Assembly (NCBI RefSeq): GCF_000504165.1
Contig: NZ_KI632505.1
Location: 978,473 to 1,042,472 of the forward strand
Direction: 5' to 3'
Length of the DNA: 64,000 nucleotides
Origin: Bacillus sp. FJAT-14578
GTDB lineage: Bacteria > Bacillota > Bacilli > Bacillales > Bacillaceae_H
The translations under genes and the position numbers were made by a program. This document shows, piece after piece, positions 34,699 through 43,325 of the stretch. Numbering within the stretch: the first letter of the stretch is position 1; each line of letters opens with the position of its first letter. A model generated the notes under the pieces. The model did not search any database, was not told where the DNA came from, and saw only the letters and a program-made list of their open reading frames with translations.

Positions 34699-34825
34699 GA
34701 GTGGTTTCCGCTCCAGGTTACTCGCTTTCCGCGGGGCGTGCGGTGAGCCTCCTCGGCTTACAGCCTGTGGGGTCTCACCTGTCCCGCTGCTCCCGCAGGA
34801 GTCTCGCACCTTCCGCTCCAACCAA
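34699..34825. repeat. GC-rich structured intergenic repeat of Bacillus type
   Basis: About 127 bp, far GC-richer than the surroundings: tttccgctccaggttactcg, gcggtgagcctcctcggctt, ggggtctcacctgtcccgct, and ctcccgcaggagtctcgcac. The order matches from memory a short repeat scattered through many Bacillus genomes; internal complementarity (e.g. gtgagcc.../ggtctcac, ctcccgcaggag) predicts a folded RNA or DNA element. Only one copy is in the window. Confidence 0.65.
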
Positions 34826-34985
34826 CCTTAAACGCTTATCTTTTAAGAAACCTATCTAAAAACAACAATCTTTTAGAAAAGAACCTTTTATAAAGAGGAT
34901 TGAAAGATTTTTAACTTAACGATTTGTCATTCCTATTTTGCAGCATGACTTAAGTCGACTACCCTGTTCATCTGCTTAACAGTTA

Positions 34986-36605
34986 TTATTTCCCGAAGCT
35001 TCCACCTTGTACAGCTACTAAACAAGAACGTCCAAAACTTTGTCCAGGATATGGATTCCACGTATCTGGATGCTGTACATCCAAGAATAACGTACGCTCA
35101 TCAGGCGTTAACCATGGACCGGTGACTTCGCATCCCTTTGGACCTGATGCAAATTGGTGTGGAACACCATAGCTTTTACCGTCTGTTGGAATCATGAACA
35201 CACCACAGTTTTTATAGGCTGCATACATATTATCTTCAGTCGCACCGAAGTCTTCTACAACCCAAAGGTTTCCTTTGCTGTCAAAATGAAGGTTATCCGG
35301 ACAAGTAATGCCGCTTTGTTGTCCGCCGGCAATAAATACTTCAAACGTAAATGAATCACTAGCATGATCACCATTCACAAGGGCAAACCGTACAATTTGA
35401 CCATGGAAATTACCGTGGCCGGAGTTATTCGTTAACGCTAAAAAGACAGTTCCGTCATGCGGATGGATTTCCACGTCTTCTGGACGGTCTAATTTAGTTC
35501 CTCCGACAGCTAGGGCTGCTGCACGTGCATTCGTTAAGACATCAGCTTGGTCAGCAAATTTTTCTTGTAGAGTGGTATTAGTTGCATAGTCAAGCGCAAC
35601 CCATTTTTGTTTTCCAAGATTCGCCACATATAATGTTCCGCTTTCTAAAATATCGAAGTTTGCTTCACGGTTGGTTGGGTTGAATTTCTTCTCACTGATG
35701 AATTTATAGAAACAAGCATCACCTTTATCGTCACCCATGTAAACGACCACTCTGCCGTCTTTTGTCAAGCCCATTGCTGCATTTTCATGTGCAAAGCGTC
35801 CAAGTGCCGTATGTTTACGAACAGGTCTGTTTGGATTAAAAGGATCGACTTCAACTACCCAGCCATAATGAGTATCATCGAAGTTAGGCCAGCCATAATC
35901 GTCTCCATATTCTGTGTTTTCCTCACAGGATAAAGCTGTATTCCATAGGGTGCGTCCACCGCTGCAATTCCCAAGCGAGCCAAAAACTGTTGTAGCGCCA
36001 TTGACATATTTACTTCCTTTCGCAGGACCTGTTAATTCAATAGGGGTTGTCCCATCGACACGGCGGTTATATGTATCGTCTTTGACCAATTTCCATTCGC
36101 CCTTTTCTTTTTTGACACGAATCACAGAGCCGCCGACTGCTTCTTTTTCCATTTTTAGCAACTCGGGATAGTTAGAAAGGTTTTCTTTTTTAAAAGCAGC
36201 TTCGCTAATTCCTAACATTTTCATATAGTTTCCTGGCTCAGGAAATTCATGATTAACCCAGATTAGGCCTTCTTCTGAATCGTTTCCGCCTTCTAAACTA
36301 TCAATTGGGAAGTACACAGTAAGGTCCGCTGCATCCCCGAACTTTTCGCCTTTTGAGTTAATGACATCTCCATAGGAAGCAATGATGTTATAATTATATC
36401 CTTTAGGTAATACTAGCTCGTTCTCCCATGTGCGTTTAACTGGTGTGAACGGTGCTGTAAGAGGCTTTCCTTGTCCTGATGGCTGTCCATTCATTAAATG
36501 ATTGGCTGTCATGGCGTTCCCTGTTAATGCGCCGATTCCAGATGACGCTGCAACTAATGCCGCAGTACCGCTTCCTACATAAGTTAAAAACAAACGACGA
36601 TCCAT
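34986..36605 (-). CDS. phoX: PhoX-family alkaline phosphatase, Tat-exported
   Basis: 539 aa. Twin-arginine signal MDRRLFLTYVGSGTAALVAA at the N-terminus. PhoX/DUF839 domain: LIWVNHEFPEPG (about 120), NCSGGRTLWNTALSCEENTE (about 215), FAHENAAM, YMGDDKGDACFYKF and RPEDVEIHPHDGTVFLALTN, with the acidic residues that hold the Fe3+/Ca2+ cluster in characterised PhoX enzymes. Releases phosphate from organic esters outside the cell. PhoP-type repeats lie upstream and tatA/tatC downstream, a coherent phosphate-starvation unit. Confidence 0.92.
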   Translation of the reverse strand: MDRRLFLTYVGSGTAALVAASSGIGALTGNAMTANHLMNGQPSGQGKPLTAPFTPVKRTWENELVLPKGYNYNIIASYGDVINSKGEKFGDAADLTVYFPIDSLEGGNDSEEGLIWVNHEFPEPGNYMKMLGISEAAFKKENLSNYPELLKMEKEAVGGSVIRVKKEKGEWKLVKDDTYNRRVDGTTPIELTGPAKGSKYVNGATTVFGSLGNCSGGRTLWNTALSCEENTEYGDDYGWPNFDDTHYGWVVEVDPFNPNRPVRKHTALGRFAHENAAMGLTKDGRVVVYMGDDKGDACFYKFISEKKFNPTNREANFDILESGTLYVANLGKQKWVALDYATNTTLQEKFADQADVLTNARAAALAVGGTKLDRPEDVEIHPHDGTVFLALTNNSGHGNFHGQIVRFALVNGDHASDSFTFEVFIAGGQQSGITCPDNLHFDSKGNLWVVEDFGATEDNMYAAYKNCGVFMIPTDGKSYGVPHQFASGPKGCEVTGPWLTPDERTLFLDVQHPDTWNPYPGQSFGRSCLVAVQGGSFGK

Positions 36606-36661
36606 AGATTATTAGCCCCCTAAAATGGTTTTTAATGAACTCACAACTAGGATTATATGTA

Positions 36662-36706
36662 ATTAATAAAAGAATGTTAATAAAGGCAATGTAAAGAATT
36701 GTTAAA
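36662..36706 (-). promoter_or_regulatory. Pho box upstream of phoX
   Basis: On the minus strand, TTTAACA, TTTACAT and TTTATTA recur with an 11-nt period, the layout of PhoP-P binding sites (TTAACA-like repeats). Ends about 57 nt before the phoX start. Confidence 0.75.
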
Positions 36707-36848
36707 TAAATATAAACGTTTTAATTATTTGTAAATTTCCGCTAGCCAATATGGATAGAGTGGTTTTTTTCATTATTTTTCAACTAACGATTAATATAGT
36801 GAAAATAAAATAGATAGTATTCATTTCCCAAATCCTTTAAATCAAAAG

Positions 36849-36885
36849 AAAAAACCTGCATTTCAAGTAAAATGCAGGTTTTTTT
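36849..36885. terminator. Intrinsic-terminator-like hairpin inside a divergent promoter region
   Basis: Perfect stem aaaaaacctgcattt / aaatgcaggtttttt. Neither flanking gene ends here (both start away from it), so it may isolate the two promoters or end an unseen small RNA. Confidence 0.65.
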
Positions 36886-36991
36886 AGAGTTTGGACGGAT
36901 TGGTTAACTTTTAACAGATTATTTACTACATTAGCGAATGCAGATTTATACCACCATACCCGCTTCTTTCCCTTCTTATCCCTCTATCCCA

Positions 36992-37035
36992 TTTTTACAA
37001 TATTTTTACAATATCTTTGCAAAACATTCATTCTA
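36992..37035 (+). promoter_or_regulatory. Pho box upstream of the glycerophosphodiesterase gene
   Basis: TTTTTACAATA occurs twice in direct tandem (36992, 37003), followed in the same 11-nt phase by tctttgcaaaa and cattcattcta. Typical PhoP site array. Confidence 0.75.
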
Positions 37036-37164
37036 CATTTACCTTCATTACGTAATATCTTCATAGGAAACATATATATCACTTCTTGCTTATCTATTAA
37101 AGATACAGAAGAACGCCTGCCAATCAGTCACAATGTTTCTACTAAATATAAAAGGAGACTAGCA

Positions 37165-39495
37165 ATGAGACCGAAATTTAGGGGAAATTCAAAAAAAGTT
37201 GCAGCTGTTTTAGTATCGGCAAGTATTTTTGGAAGTATGTGGGTGGCTCCGGTTGACAGCTCACTCAAGGTTCACGCCTCGGAGCAAGTTCTCACAGAAG
37301 AGAACTTTGACCAAATCGCCAACGGCGGGCTGCCTGCCGGCTGGAAGCTTGTGCAAGGAGATGCCAAAGTTGCGGACGGCAAGCTTGTGTTATCTTCTCC
37401 CTCCTCCTCTACTCCTGCCAGAGTAGTCATTCCTTTAGAAAATCAATCAGGGAATTACGTTTTTGAAGCGGATATGACATTTCAAAGCGCGGTAGAAGAC
37501 AGCCGATGGGCTTCGTTAATGTATCGTGTACAGCCGAATTCTTATCCGTATTATCAATTCGCCATGCGCAGAGGAACGACGGCAATGAATGGGCTCGAGT
37601 TCGCCATTCGTAATGAAAAAAATCAGTGGGTCGTGCCGGAAACAAATTTTTATCCGGAAAATATGAAGTTCAATAAGACATATCATATTAAAGTGATTGC
37701 AAGCGGCAATCGTGTACAGCAATTCATTGACGGGCAGCTTGTGATTGATACGGATCAAGCCGGGAAATGGACAACCGGAGATGTTGGCTTTCAAGCGAAC
37801 GGTGCGACCGTTCAATTTGATAATGTTAAGGTAAATGCATACTCGAATGCGCTTCCGCCTTTAGCTCAAGCGAATGCTTTTCTCCCGAAAGAAGCAAAAA
37901 CGAATATTGTAAACCCGCCTACAATCATTTCACAAGCCGCTGCGCAGGAAGACGTATCTTCCGTTATCCTGCAGGCAAAGCGGAACGGGCAGGGAGAATG
38001 GACTGTTGACGGGGTTCCTATTGAAACAACTTTAGAAAACATAAAGGGCAAATTCATTCCGGTTGTTCAGGTAGAAGAACATGCGGATATTGAAGGTCTT
38101 GCGAATATCTTGAAAGAAACACAGACACATGATTTTCAGATTTTATCCAGCAACCCTGCCATTGTGAAAGAAATGCGCGGTTTCATTAAAACGGCTCGAG
38201 GTGCCCTTCTTTACAACAAGTCATCTTTTAATAAGAATGATATGGCTGCTTTCGTGCGTGATATTCATGATAGTGATGCGATGGTTGCGGTAATCCCGCA
38301 AAAGAATCTGAATCCTGATGTGGTCCATTATTTACATAGCCGTGCAATTTCGGTCTGGGGAAGCGGTGCAGGGGATGTACAAGCCGCCCATACGCTCATT
38401 CATCTTGGAGTGGATGGTATCGTGACAGAGAAACCTGAAGCCTCCATTGATGCATTGGGACAATATCCGGAGAATACGATTGTTCAGCGACCAATCGTTG
38501 CGGCACATCGCGGTGTTCCTTCACTTGCGCCTGAAAATACGATGACTTCCTATCGAAAAGCTTACGAATTGGGAGCCGATATGATTGAGACCGATGTTCA
38601 GATGACGAAGGATGGCAAGCTGGTCATTATGCATGATTACAGTGTGAATCGAACAACGAATGGCACGGGCAATGTAAAGGATTTAACGCTTGAACAGATC
38701 CGTGCATTGGATGCCGGTATCAAGTTCAGTCCCGAATTCCAAGGTGAAAAGGTGCCTTCCTTTGAAGAGTTTTTGAATGAGTTTAAGGGGAAAGATGTAG
38801 TCCTGCTTGTCGAGTTGAAGGCGGATGGCATCGAGAAGCAAGTGATGCAGGAAATCGAGCAAGCTGGAATGATTGATAACGTAGTCATTCAAAGTTTTAA
38901 TTCCAACCATATTAGAAACGTTCGCAGTCTCAACCGTGAAGTCGGTACCGGTTATCTTTACTCGGCAGGCATCCCTTCCGAATTAGACGGCAGGCTGAAA
39001 AAAGCCCAGCAAATGATGCAGTACGGCGCCAGCATGAACGCGACGCTGAATGCAAGCTATGGCAGTCTGTATCCGGAATTCATCCAGTATATGCGCCAGC
39101 GCGGATTCCTAAATATGCATTGGACGTTCAGAGACGAGAATCCATTTGGACAAGCCTTGCAGGCCGGCGTTGTCGGACCGATCACGGACTACACGCAGTG
39201 GCTGACGGATGCACCGATCCGCCTGGAGATTCCAAACAAAAAAGTGAACCTGAAAGTCGGAAAATCGGCAGTGATTCAGGTCAAATCCTTTGTAAATTAT
39301 CGTGAGGACAAAACGGAAAATATTCCGACGACTCTCTTCGTGAACAACGGAGAAACGAAGGTTAAAATCGAAGGCAATACCATTGAAGCAATTGAGCCTG
39401 GAACGGTAAATGTGTTTACGATGCATACATTCCAAATGCTCGGGAAAGAATGGCATCTTGTAGCTGAGCCGATTGAAGTAACAGTTACAGAATAA
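37165..39495 (+). CDS. Secreted multidomain glycerophosphodiester phosphodiesterase
   Basis: 776 aa; AAAGGAG ribosome site; Sec signal peptide about residues 1-38 (ends KVHAS). Residues 40-230 form a LamG/DUF1080-like jelly roll (FEADMTFQSAVEDSRWASLM). Residues about 240-435 look like a degenerate GDPD barrel ending in VDGIVTEKPEASIDAL but lacking the active-site residues. Residues 443-690 are a complete GDPD domain: H448-R-G, LAPENTMTSYRKA, MIETDVQMTKDG, VIMHDYSVNRTTNG and LLVELKAD. The tail is a BIG2-like domain. Hydrolyses glycerophosphodiesters (or teichoic-acid glycerol phosphate) outside the cell; the Pho box fits phosphate scavenging. Confidence 0.9.
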   Translation: MRPKFRGNSKKVAAVLVSASIFGSMWVAPVDSSLKVHASEQVLTEENFDQIANGGLPAGWKLVQGDAKVADGKLVLSSPSSSTPARVVIPLENQSGNYVFEADMTFQSAVEDSRWASLMYRVQPNSYPYYQFAMRRGTTAMNGLEFAIRNEKNQWVVPETNFYPENMKFNKTYHIKVIASGNRVQQFIDGQLVIDTDQAGKWTTGDVGFQANGATVQFDNVKVNAYSNALPPLAQANAFLPKEAKTNIVNPPTIISQAAAQEDVSSVILQAKRNGQGEWTVDGVPIETTLENIKGKFIPVVQVEEHADIEGLANILKETQTHDFQILSSNPAIVKEMRGFIKTARGALLYNKSSFNKNDMAAFVRDIHDSDAMVAVIPQKNLNPDVVHYLHSRAISVWGSGAGDVQAAHTLIHLGVDGIVTEKPEASIDALGQYPENTIVQRPIVAAHRGVPSLAPENTMTSYRKAYELGADMIETDVQMTKDGKLVIMHDYSVNRTTNGTGNVKDLTLEQIRALDAGIKFSPEFQGEKVPSFEEFLNEFKGKDVVLLVELKADGIEKQVMQEIEQAGMIDNVVIQSFNSNHIRNVRSLNREVGTGYLYSAGIPSELDGRLKKAQQMMQYGASMNATLNASYGSLYPEFIQYMRQRGFLNMHWTFRDENPFGQALQAGVVGPITDYTQWLTDAPIRLEIPNKKVNLKVGKSAVIQVKSFVNYREDKTENIPTTLFVNNGETKVKIEGNTIEAIEPGTVNVFTMHTFQMLGKEWHLVAEPIEVTVTE

Positions 39496-39506
39496 TAAGA
39501 ACGGAT

Positions 39507-39537
39507 AAATGCCCCTCTTTCAAATGGAGGGGCATTT
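39507..39537 (+). terminator. Terminator after the glycerophosphodiesterase gene
   Basis: aaatgcccctc / gaggggcattt with loop, followed by T-rich sequence, 12 nt past the stop. Confidence 0.9.
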
Positions 39538-39540
39538 TAT

Positions 39541-40273
39541 AGCTGCAGGTCTATTTTCGCAGCCCTGCCAGGATATTGATCGAAAGGAATGCTCTATACA
39601 AATCTATTTCATATAACATTGATTTCAACCTATCAAAAATCCCTGGATTCTAATCACATCCAGGGATTTTTCAATGTAAAATAAAATGCTGGTGCAGTCA
39701 CTGTGTGCTAATCTAAGATGAGAGGAGCCATAAAAAATGTGCCTGGGGCAATGGGTAGATAATGGAGAAATAAATAAAGGAATTGTAAACAATCGAGGAA
39801 TATTCATCATAAGCTTATTCAAGGGGAGTTATTACACGAACCTCTATTTTGTTTTCAAGAAGTTCCCGGTTGTAGTTTGTAATTCCACAAGAAAGAACAA
39901 TGTGTAGAGATACATGGCTTCAAACATGCATGAGATATTCTTTTCTAAAGTATTCATAAACATTTTCATATTCATCTTTCCCTTCTCTTATGTACTTGAT
40001 ATCATCATACTAACGACTTCATATAAAATCTCATTCTTTGTCAGATTATCTTTCATCATTTTTTCAAAAACTTTCATGGTTTAAATCGTATATTTTTCCG
40101 AACCCGGTAAAACGATGGGCACAACAAAAGGAAAGAAGCCGCTTTATGTCTATCCAACAAATGATAGAAAGAGCATTATATCGTCTGGCTGTTCATTTGT
40201 CTTGCCTCTTTGTAAATAGATGAAATATAGTAGAAGAAACAATGTAAAATATCGTATAAAATGGGGTGATAGC
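39541..40273. other. Gene-poor interval
   Basis: About 730 bp. Holds a perfect hairpin at 39635-39671 (aaaaatccctggat / atccagggattttt) and a possible small ORF (39737-39907). Nothing else carries a convincing start or a recognisable family. Confidence 0.4.
39737..39907 (+). CDS. Possible 56-aa small protein
   Basis: Reads MCLGQWVDNGEINKGIVNNR then a hydrophobic middle (GIFIIS..F) and a basic tail. GAGAGGAG lies 9 nt before the ATG, which is the only real support. Not recognised and may be chance. Confidence 0.25.
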   Translation: MCLGQWVDNGEINKGIVNNRGIFIISLFKGSYYTNLYFVFKKFPVVVCNSTRKNNV

Positions 40274-41038
40274 TTGATCATCTATGAGAGAGAACATGAT
40301 TGGGTAATGATTCCGCAGCACCATCATGGCCTGCTTTCGGGGGACATTTCCCGGCATTGGAATCCTGCCTATATGGAAGGAACGGAACGATGGAATGAAG
40401 TGATTTATGCCATAGATCAACATGATCGTGCATGGATTGATTTGGATGAAACTCCTTTTTGGAATGACAAGGTCAAGCGGCCCTATTCCTTCATCGACTT
40501 TCCTTTAGTCCCTAAGCTCACCTTTTATAAAAAAGGAATCGATGAAGTGGAACAGCAGTCCCCTTATGCCGGATTACTGTGCAGTCTACACTACCGTTCC
40601 TTCTTGGTTGGAGCGAAGGAGCCTGCCGCCATTGAATTCTCCAAACAAGAAAAAGCCAGACAGCGCCGTTTGATGGAACAATTGAACTTCTTTCAAGCAC
40701 ATAAGGAAGATCTATTAAAATTTCATTTCCTAATGATTCAATTTTGCGATGATCTCTCTTTATATTTGTGCATGCAAGAACCTGGCACCCCCAAGGCGGA
40801 AGAATTTCCATGGTTTAAAGACGGATTCCCAGAAATGTTTCCATTTACTGGCGGACAAAAAATCATCGCAGAGTGGCTCGACTCGAACCAAGTGTCCCTC
40901 CGCCCTTTTCCATTGGACTCTCCGGCTGCGGTATCAGTTAAAGTAAAGGAAGTCAAAAAAGAAAATGTCCATCAATGGGGAATTGCAAAAGCTTATAAAG
41001 ATGCGGAATGGAAAGAAAGAACATTTACTTTGGTATAG
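40274..41038 (+). CDS. DUF3891 family protein
   Basis: 254 aa from a TTG at 40274, behind GGGGTGAT; this start gives M-I-I-Y-E-REHDWVMIPQHHHG, the usual DUF3891 N-terminus, and an upstream in-frame ATG (40220) lacks a ribosome site. Conserved features: QHHH, SGDISRHW, AIDQHDRAWIDLD and YSFIDFP. The His/Asp pattern suggests a metal-dependent HD-like fold, but no activity is known. Single gene. Confidence 0.85.
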   Translation: MIIYEREHDWVMIPQHHHGLLSGDISRHWNPAYMEGTERWNEVIYAIDQHDRAWIDLDETPFWNDKVKRPYSFIDFPLVPKLTFYKKGIDEVEQQSPYAGLLCSLHYRSFLVGAKEPAAIEFSKQEKARQRRLMEQLNFFQAHKEDLLKFHFLMIQFCDDLSLYLCMQEPGTPKAEEFPWFKDGFPEMFPFTGGQKIIAEWLDSNQVSLRPFPLDSPAAVSVKVKEVKKENVHQWGIAKAYKDAEWKERTFTLV

Positions 41039-41497
41039 CGCTTCCGCTAAAAAGGTGCTGTATCCCAATCCGAGTGCCCTGTGGCTATTATCGAGATGAT
41101 GTCAATTTTATTTCATTTTTATGGAAACGCTTTCTTGAGATATCCCATTCATCTCGGTTCTTTGAAAAAATGAAAACTATATTATCTCTCCGCCATGTTA
41201 TAAGGTTTATGACGCGCAACAGTAAAATATCACTGAATTCATAACTCGGAATGAATGCCGAACACCAATAAAAAGTAACTATCATAAGAGATCCAGAACA
41301 AATACTCCTTTACAGGGCAGATTTGTTCTGGATCTCTTATTGGTTCGACGCCGTTTGTCCTTATTTCGTTGTCATTGCTGCTCACTTATGTAACTTCTCA
41401 TTAATTTCCTTCAATAACTCCACTATTTGCTGGTTCTGCTTTACTTGTTCATCCGAATTGTTCTTTATGATATAAATCCAACTTGGGTGTATGCTTT
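41039..41497. other. Intergenic interval with a strong hairpin
   Basis: Contains the perfect 20-bp inverted repeat ataagagatccagaacaaat / complement at 41284-41340, probably a terminator for the DUF3891 gene. A minus-strand open stretch at 41382-41500 reads SWIYIIKNNSDEQVKQNQQI but has no ATG, GTG or TTG start, so it is not called as a gene. Confidence 0.5.
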
Positions 41498-42421
41498 CTA
41501 ATTGTCATCATGGGCCACAGTTATTACTACATTTCCCTTTTTGTGTCCTTTTTCTACATATCTATGAGCCTCGGGAATTTGTTCCAGCGGATAGCGTTTA
41601 TCAATTACCGATTTTATCTTTCCTGCCTCAATAAGCTCTTTGAGGAAAAGTAAATCTTCAGTACGTACCTTTGCTATCCCTTGCCCTTCAACTGACACGT
41701 ATCTGCCGTTCGGAGTAAGTGCTTTCTTACAATTTGACTTCGAGCTTTTCCCCACTGCGTCAAAGATAATATCATATCGCTCTTCTCTTTTCGTAAAATC
41801 CTCTTTCGTATAATCGATTACCTTATCGGCTCCCAGCGATTTCACCAATTCAAAATTTGCGGCACTGCATACCCCGGTAACATATGTCCCAAAGTATTTG
41901 GCGAGCTGTACCGCCGAAGTTCCTACTGCACCGGATGCTCCATAGATAAGAACTTTTTGTCCCTTTTGAATATTTCCTTTCCTTAGAAAATGCAGTGCTG
42001 AAGTTCCCCCAAAAGAAACGGCAGCGGCTTCCTCATAGGTCACATTGGCAGGCTTTATTGCCACTGCCCCGTCTTCAGGTAAACATGTGTACTCGGCGTA
42101 AGCCCCAAAATTCATCCCGGTCATGGCAAAAACTTGGTCGCCTTTTTTGAATTCTTTTACATTCTTCCCTATTCCCTCTATCTCCCCAGCTAATTCCACG
42201 CCCAGTATTGATTTTCTCGGTTTTCTCAGACCTAAGAAAATTCGCATGGGTAACCATAACAAGATAGGACTATTGAAACTCCGAACTCTTAAATCCCCCG
42301 ATGCTACTGTTGTAGCGTGAATTTTCACCAATACTTCATTGTCCTGGGGAGCAGGTTTTTCTACCTCTTGGAGTTCCAGAACATCGGGTGAACCGTATTT
42401 TGTGCATACAATTGCTTTCAT
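41498..42421 (-). CDS. Zinc-independent MDR-type alcohol dehydrogenase / quinone oxidoreductase
   Basis: 307 aa from the ATG at 42421 (AAGGAGG). Medium-chain dehydrogenase fold: MKAIVCTKYGSPDVLELQEV, GVELAGEIEGIGKNVKEFKK, and the NADPH site VLIYGASGAVGTSAVQLAK. The structural and catalytic zinc cysteines are absent, as in quinone oxidoreductase-type members. Substrate unknown. Stands alone. Confidence 0.85.
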   Translation of the reverse strand: MKAIVCTKYGSPDVLELQEVEKPAPQDNEVLVKIHATTVASGDLRVRSFNSPILLWLPMRIFLGLRKPRKSILGVELAGEIEGIGKNVKEFKKGDQVFAMTGMNFGAYAEYTCLPEDGAVAIKPANVTYEEAAAVSFGGTSALHFLRKGNIQKGQKVLIYGASGAVGTSAVQLAKYFGTYVTGVCSAANFELVKSLGADKVIDYTKEDFTKREERYDIIFDAVGKSSKSNCKKALTPNGRYVSVEGQGIAKVRTEDLLFLKELIEAGKIKSVIDKRYPLEQIPEAHRYVEKGHKKGNVVITVAHDDN

Positions 42422-42599
42422 AACGATCCTCCTTAATTTCATTGATTTAATCATTTAATTGTATGATATAAGCTATAAGATAAAACTACTTTAATAACGA
42501 ATCGCAAGCTCTTATCTCTCCACACGATAAAACTTCGTGTAAATTTCATATGTATATTAGATACAGATCCAGTTAACATAAAGTTTCTTCCCCGCAACC

Positions 42600-42632
42600 A
42601 AAAAGCCTTAGATTCATTTCTAAGGCTTTTTT
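42600..42632 (-). terminator. Terminator after the SGNH hydrolase gene
   Basis: aaaagccttag / ctaaggctttttt with an 8-nt loop, between the SGNH stop (42684) and the next promoter. Confidence 0.8.
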
Positions 42633-42683
42633 GGTTTATCAAATTGTACTTTTATCAAAGATGACGTCTTACTCTTTCGTCTA

Positions 42684-43271
42684 TTAGGTCCATATTGATG
42701 AACCCAACGCGAGCTTCGCCATATCCAGATGTCCCTCCTCATTAGGATGCAGCCCGTCCGTATCTAGAAAATATTGCTGATTAATCACTTTGTTCTCATT
42801 CATATACAGGCTATAAAAGTCGAAATAGTGCCATCTATTTTTTTCTGCCATATTCTTCAACTCATTTACAAGTTGAGAGAATTTACTCTGCAGTACCGGA
42901 TAGCCAGCGATGGGTTCCCAAATAATATCATGATCCAATCCTTTCATGTAAATAGGAATGGGGATGCCTATAACCGGCGTAATCCGGTGATGTAAAGCCT
43001 GCTTTGCCATGCTGTATATGTTAGCCAAGATTGCATTTACCGGCATGCCCCACCATAGATCATTATAACCGCCCATAATGACGACATGAGTGGGCTGATA
43101 ACCAATAACATCCTGGTAAAAGCGACCGACCATCCCCGTTGTTGTATCTCCTGAAATTCCTCTGTTAATCACCTCCATCTTTCCTAATTCTCCCAAAATC
43201 ATCGGCCAGGACTTTTCTTTATCAACACCTAATCCTTCTGTCAGACTGTCTCCTATGCATACGATTTTCAT
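42684..43271 (-). CDS. SGNH/GDSL-family hydrolase
   Basis: 195 aa. Block I GDSLTEG with the nucleophile Ser9; block II ISGDTTTGM; block III MGGYNDLWW; block V DGLHPNEEGH with the Asp-His pair. Cytoplasmic esterase/lipase-like protein with no signal peptide. Follows the SSF symporter gene in the same direction (54-nt gap), so it may belong to that operon, for example cleaving an ester of the imported compound (inference). Confidence 0.87.
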   Translation of the reverse strand: MKIVCIGDSLTEGLGVDKEKSWPMILGELGKMEVINRGISGDTTTGMVGRFYQDVIGYQPTHVVIMGGYNDLWWGMPVNAILANIYSMAKQALHHRITPVIGIPIPIYMKGLDHDIIWEPIAGYPVLQSKFSQLVNELKNMAEKNRWHYFDFYSLYMNENKVINQQYFLDTDGLHPNEEGHLDMAKLALGSSIWT

Positions 43272-43325
43272 TTATTCTCCTCCAAGTAAAACAAACATGG
43301 AAAAAGGCTGGCTTTTCAATAACAG

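Noticed and set aside
39625..39822. 65-aa minus-strand frame
   Set aside because: Covers a hairpin and has no ribosome site or recognisable sequence.
40038..40223. 61-aa plus-strand frame (RSRFMSIQQMIERALYRL)
   Set aside because: No ribosome site and no family recognised; cannot be told from chance in this gene-poor stretch.
41382..41500. Minus-strand frame with coiled-coil-like EQVKQNQQIVELLKEINEKL
   Set aside because: Protein-like but lacks any ATG, GTG or TTG start after the upstream stop; at best a remnant.
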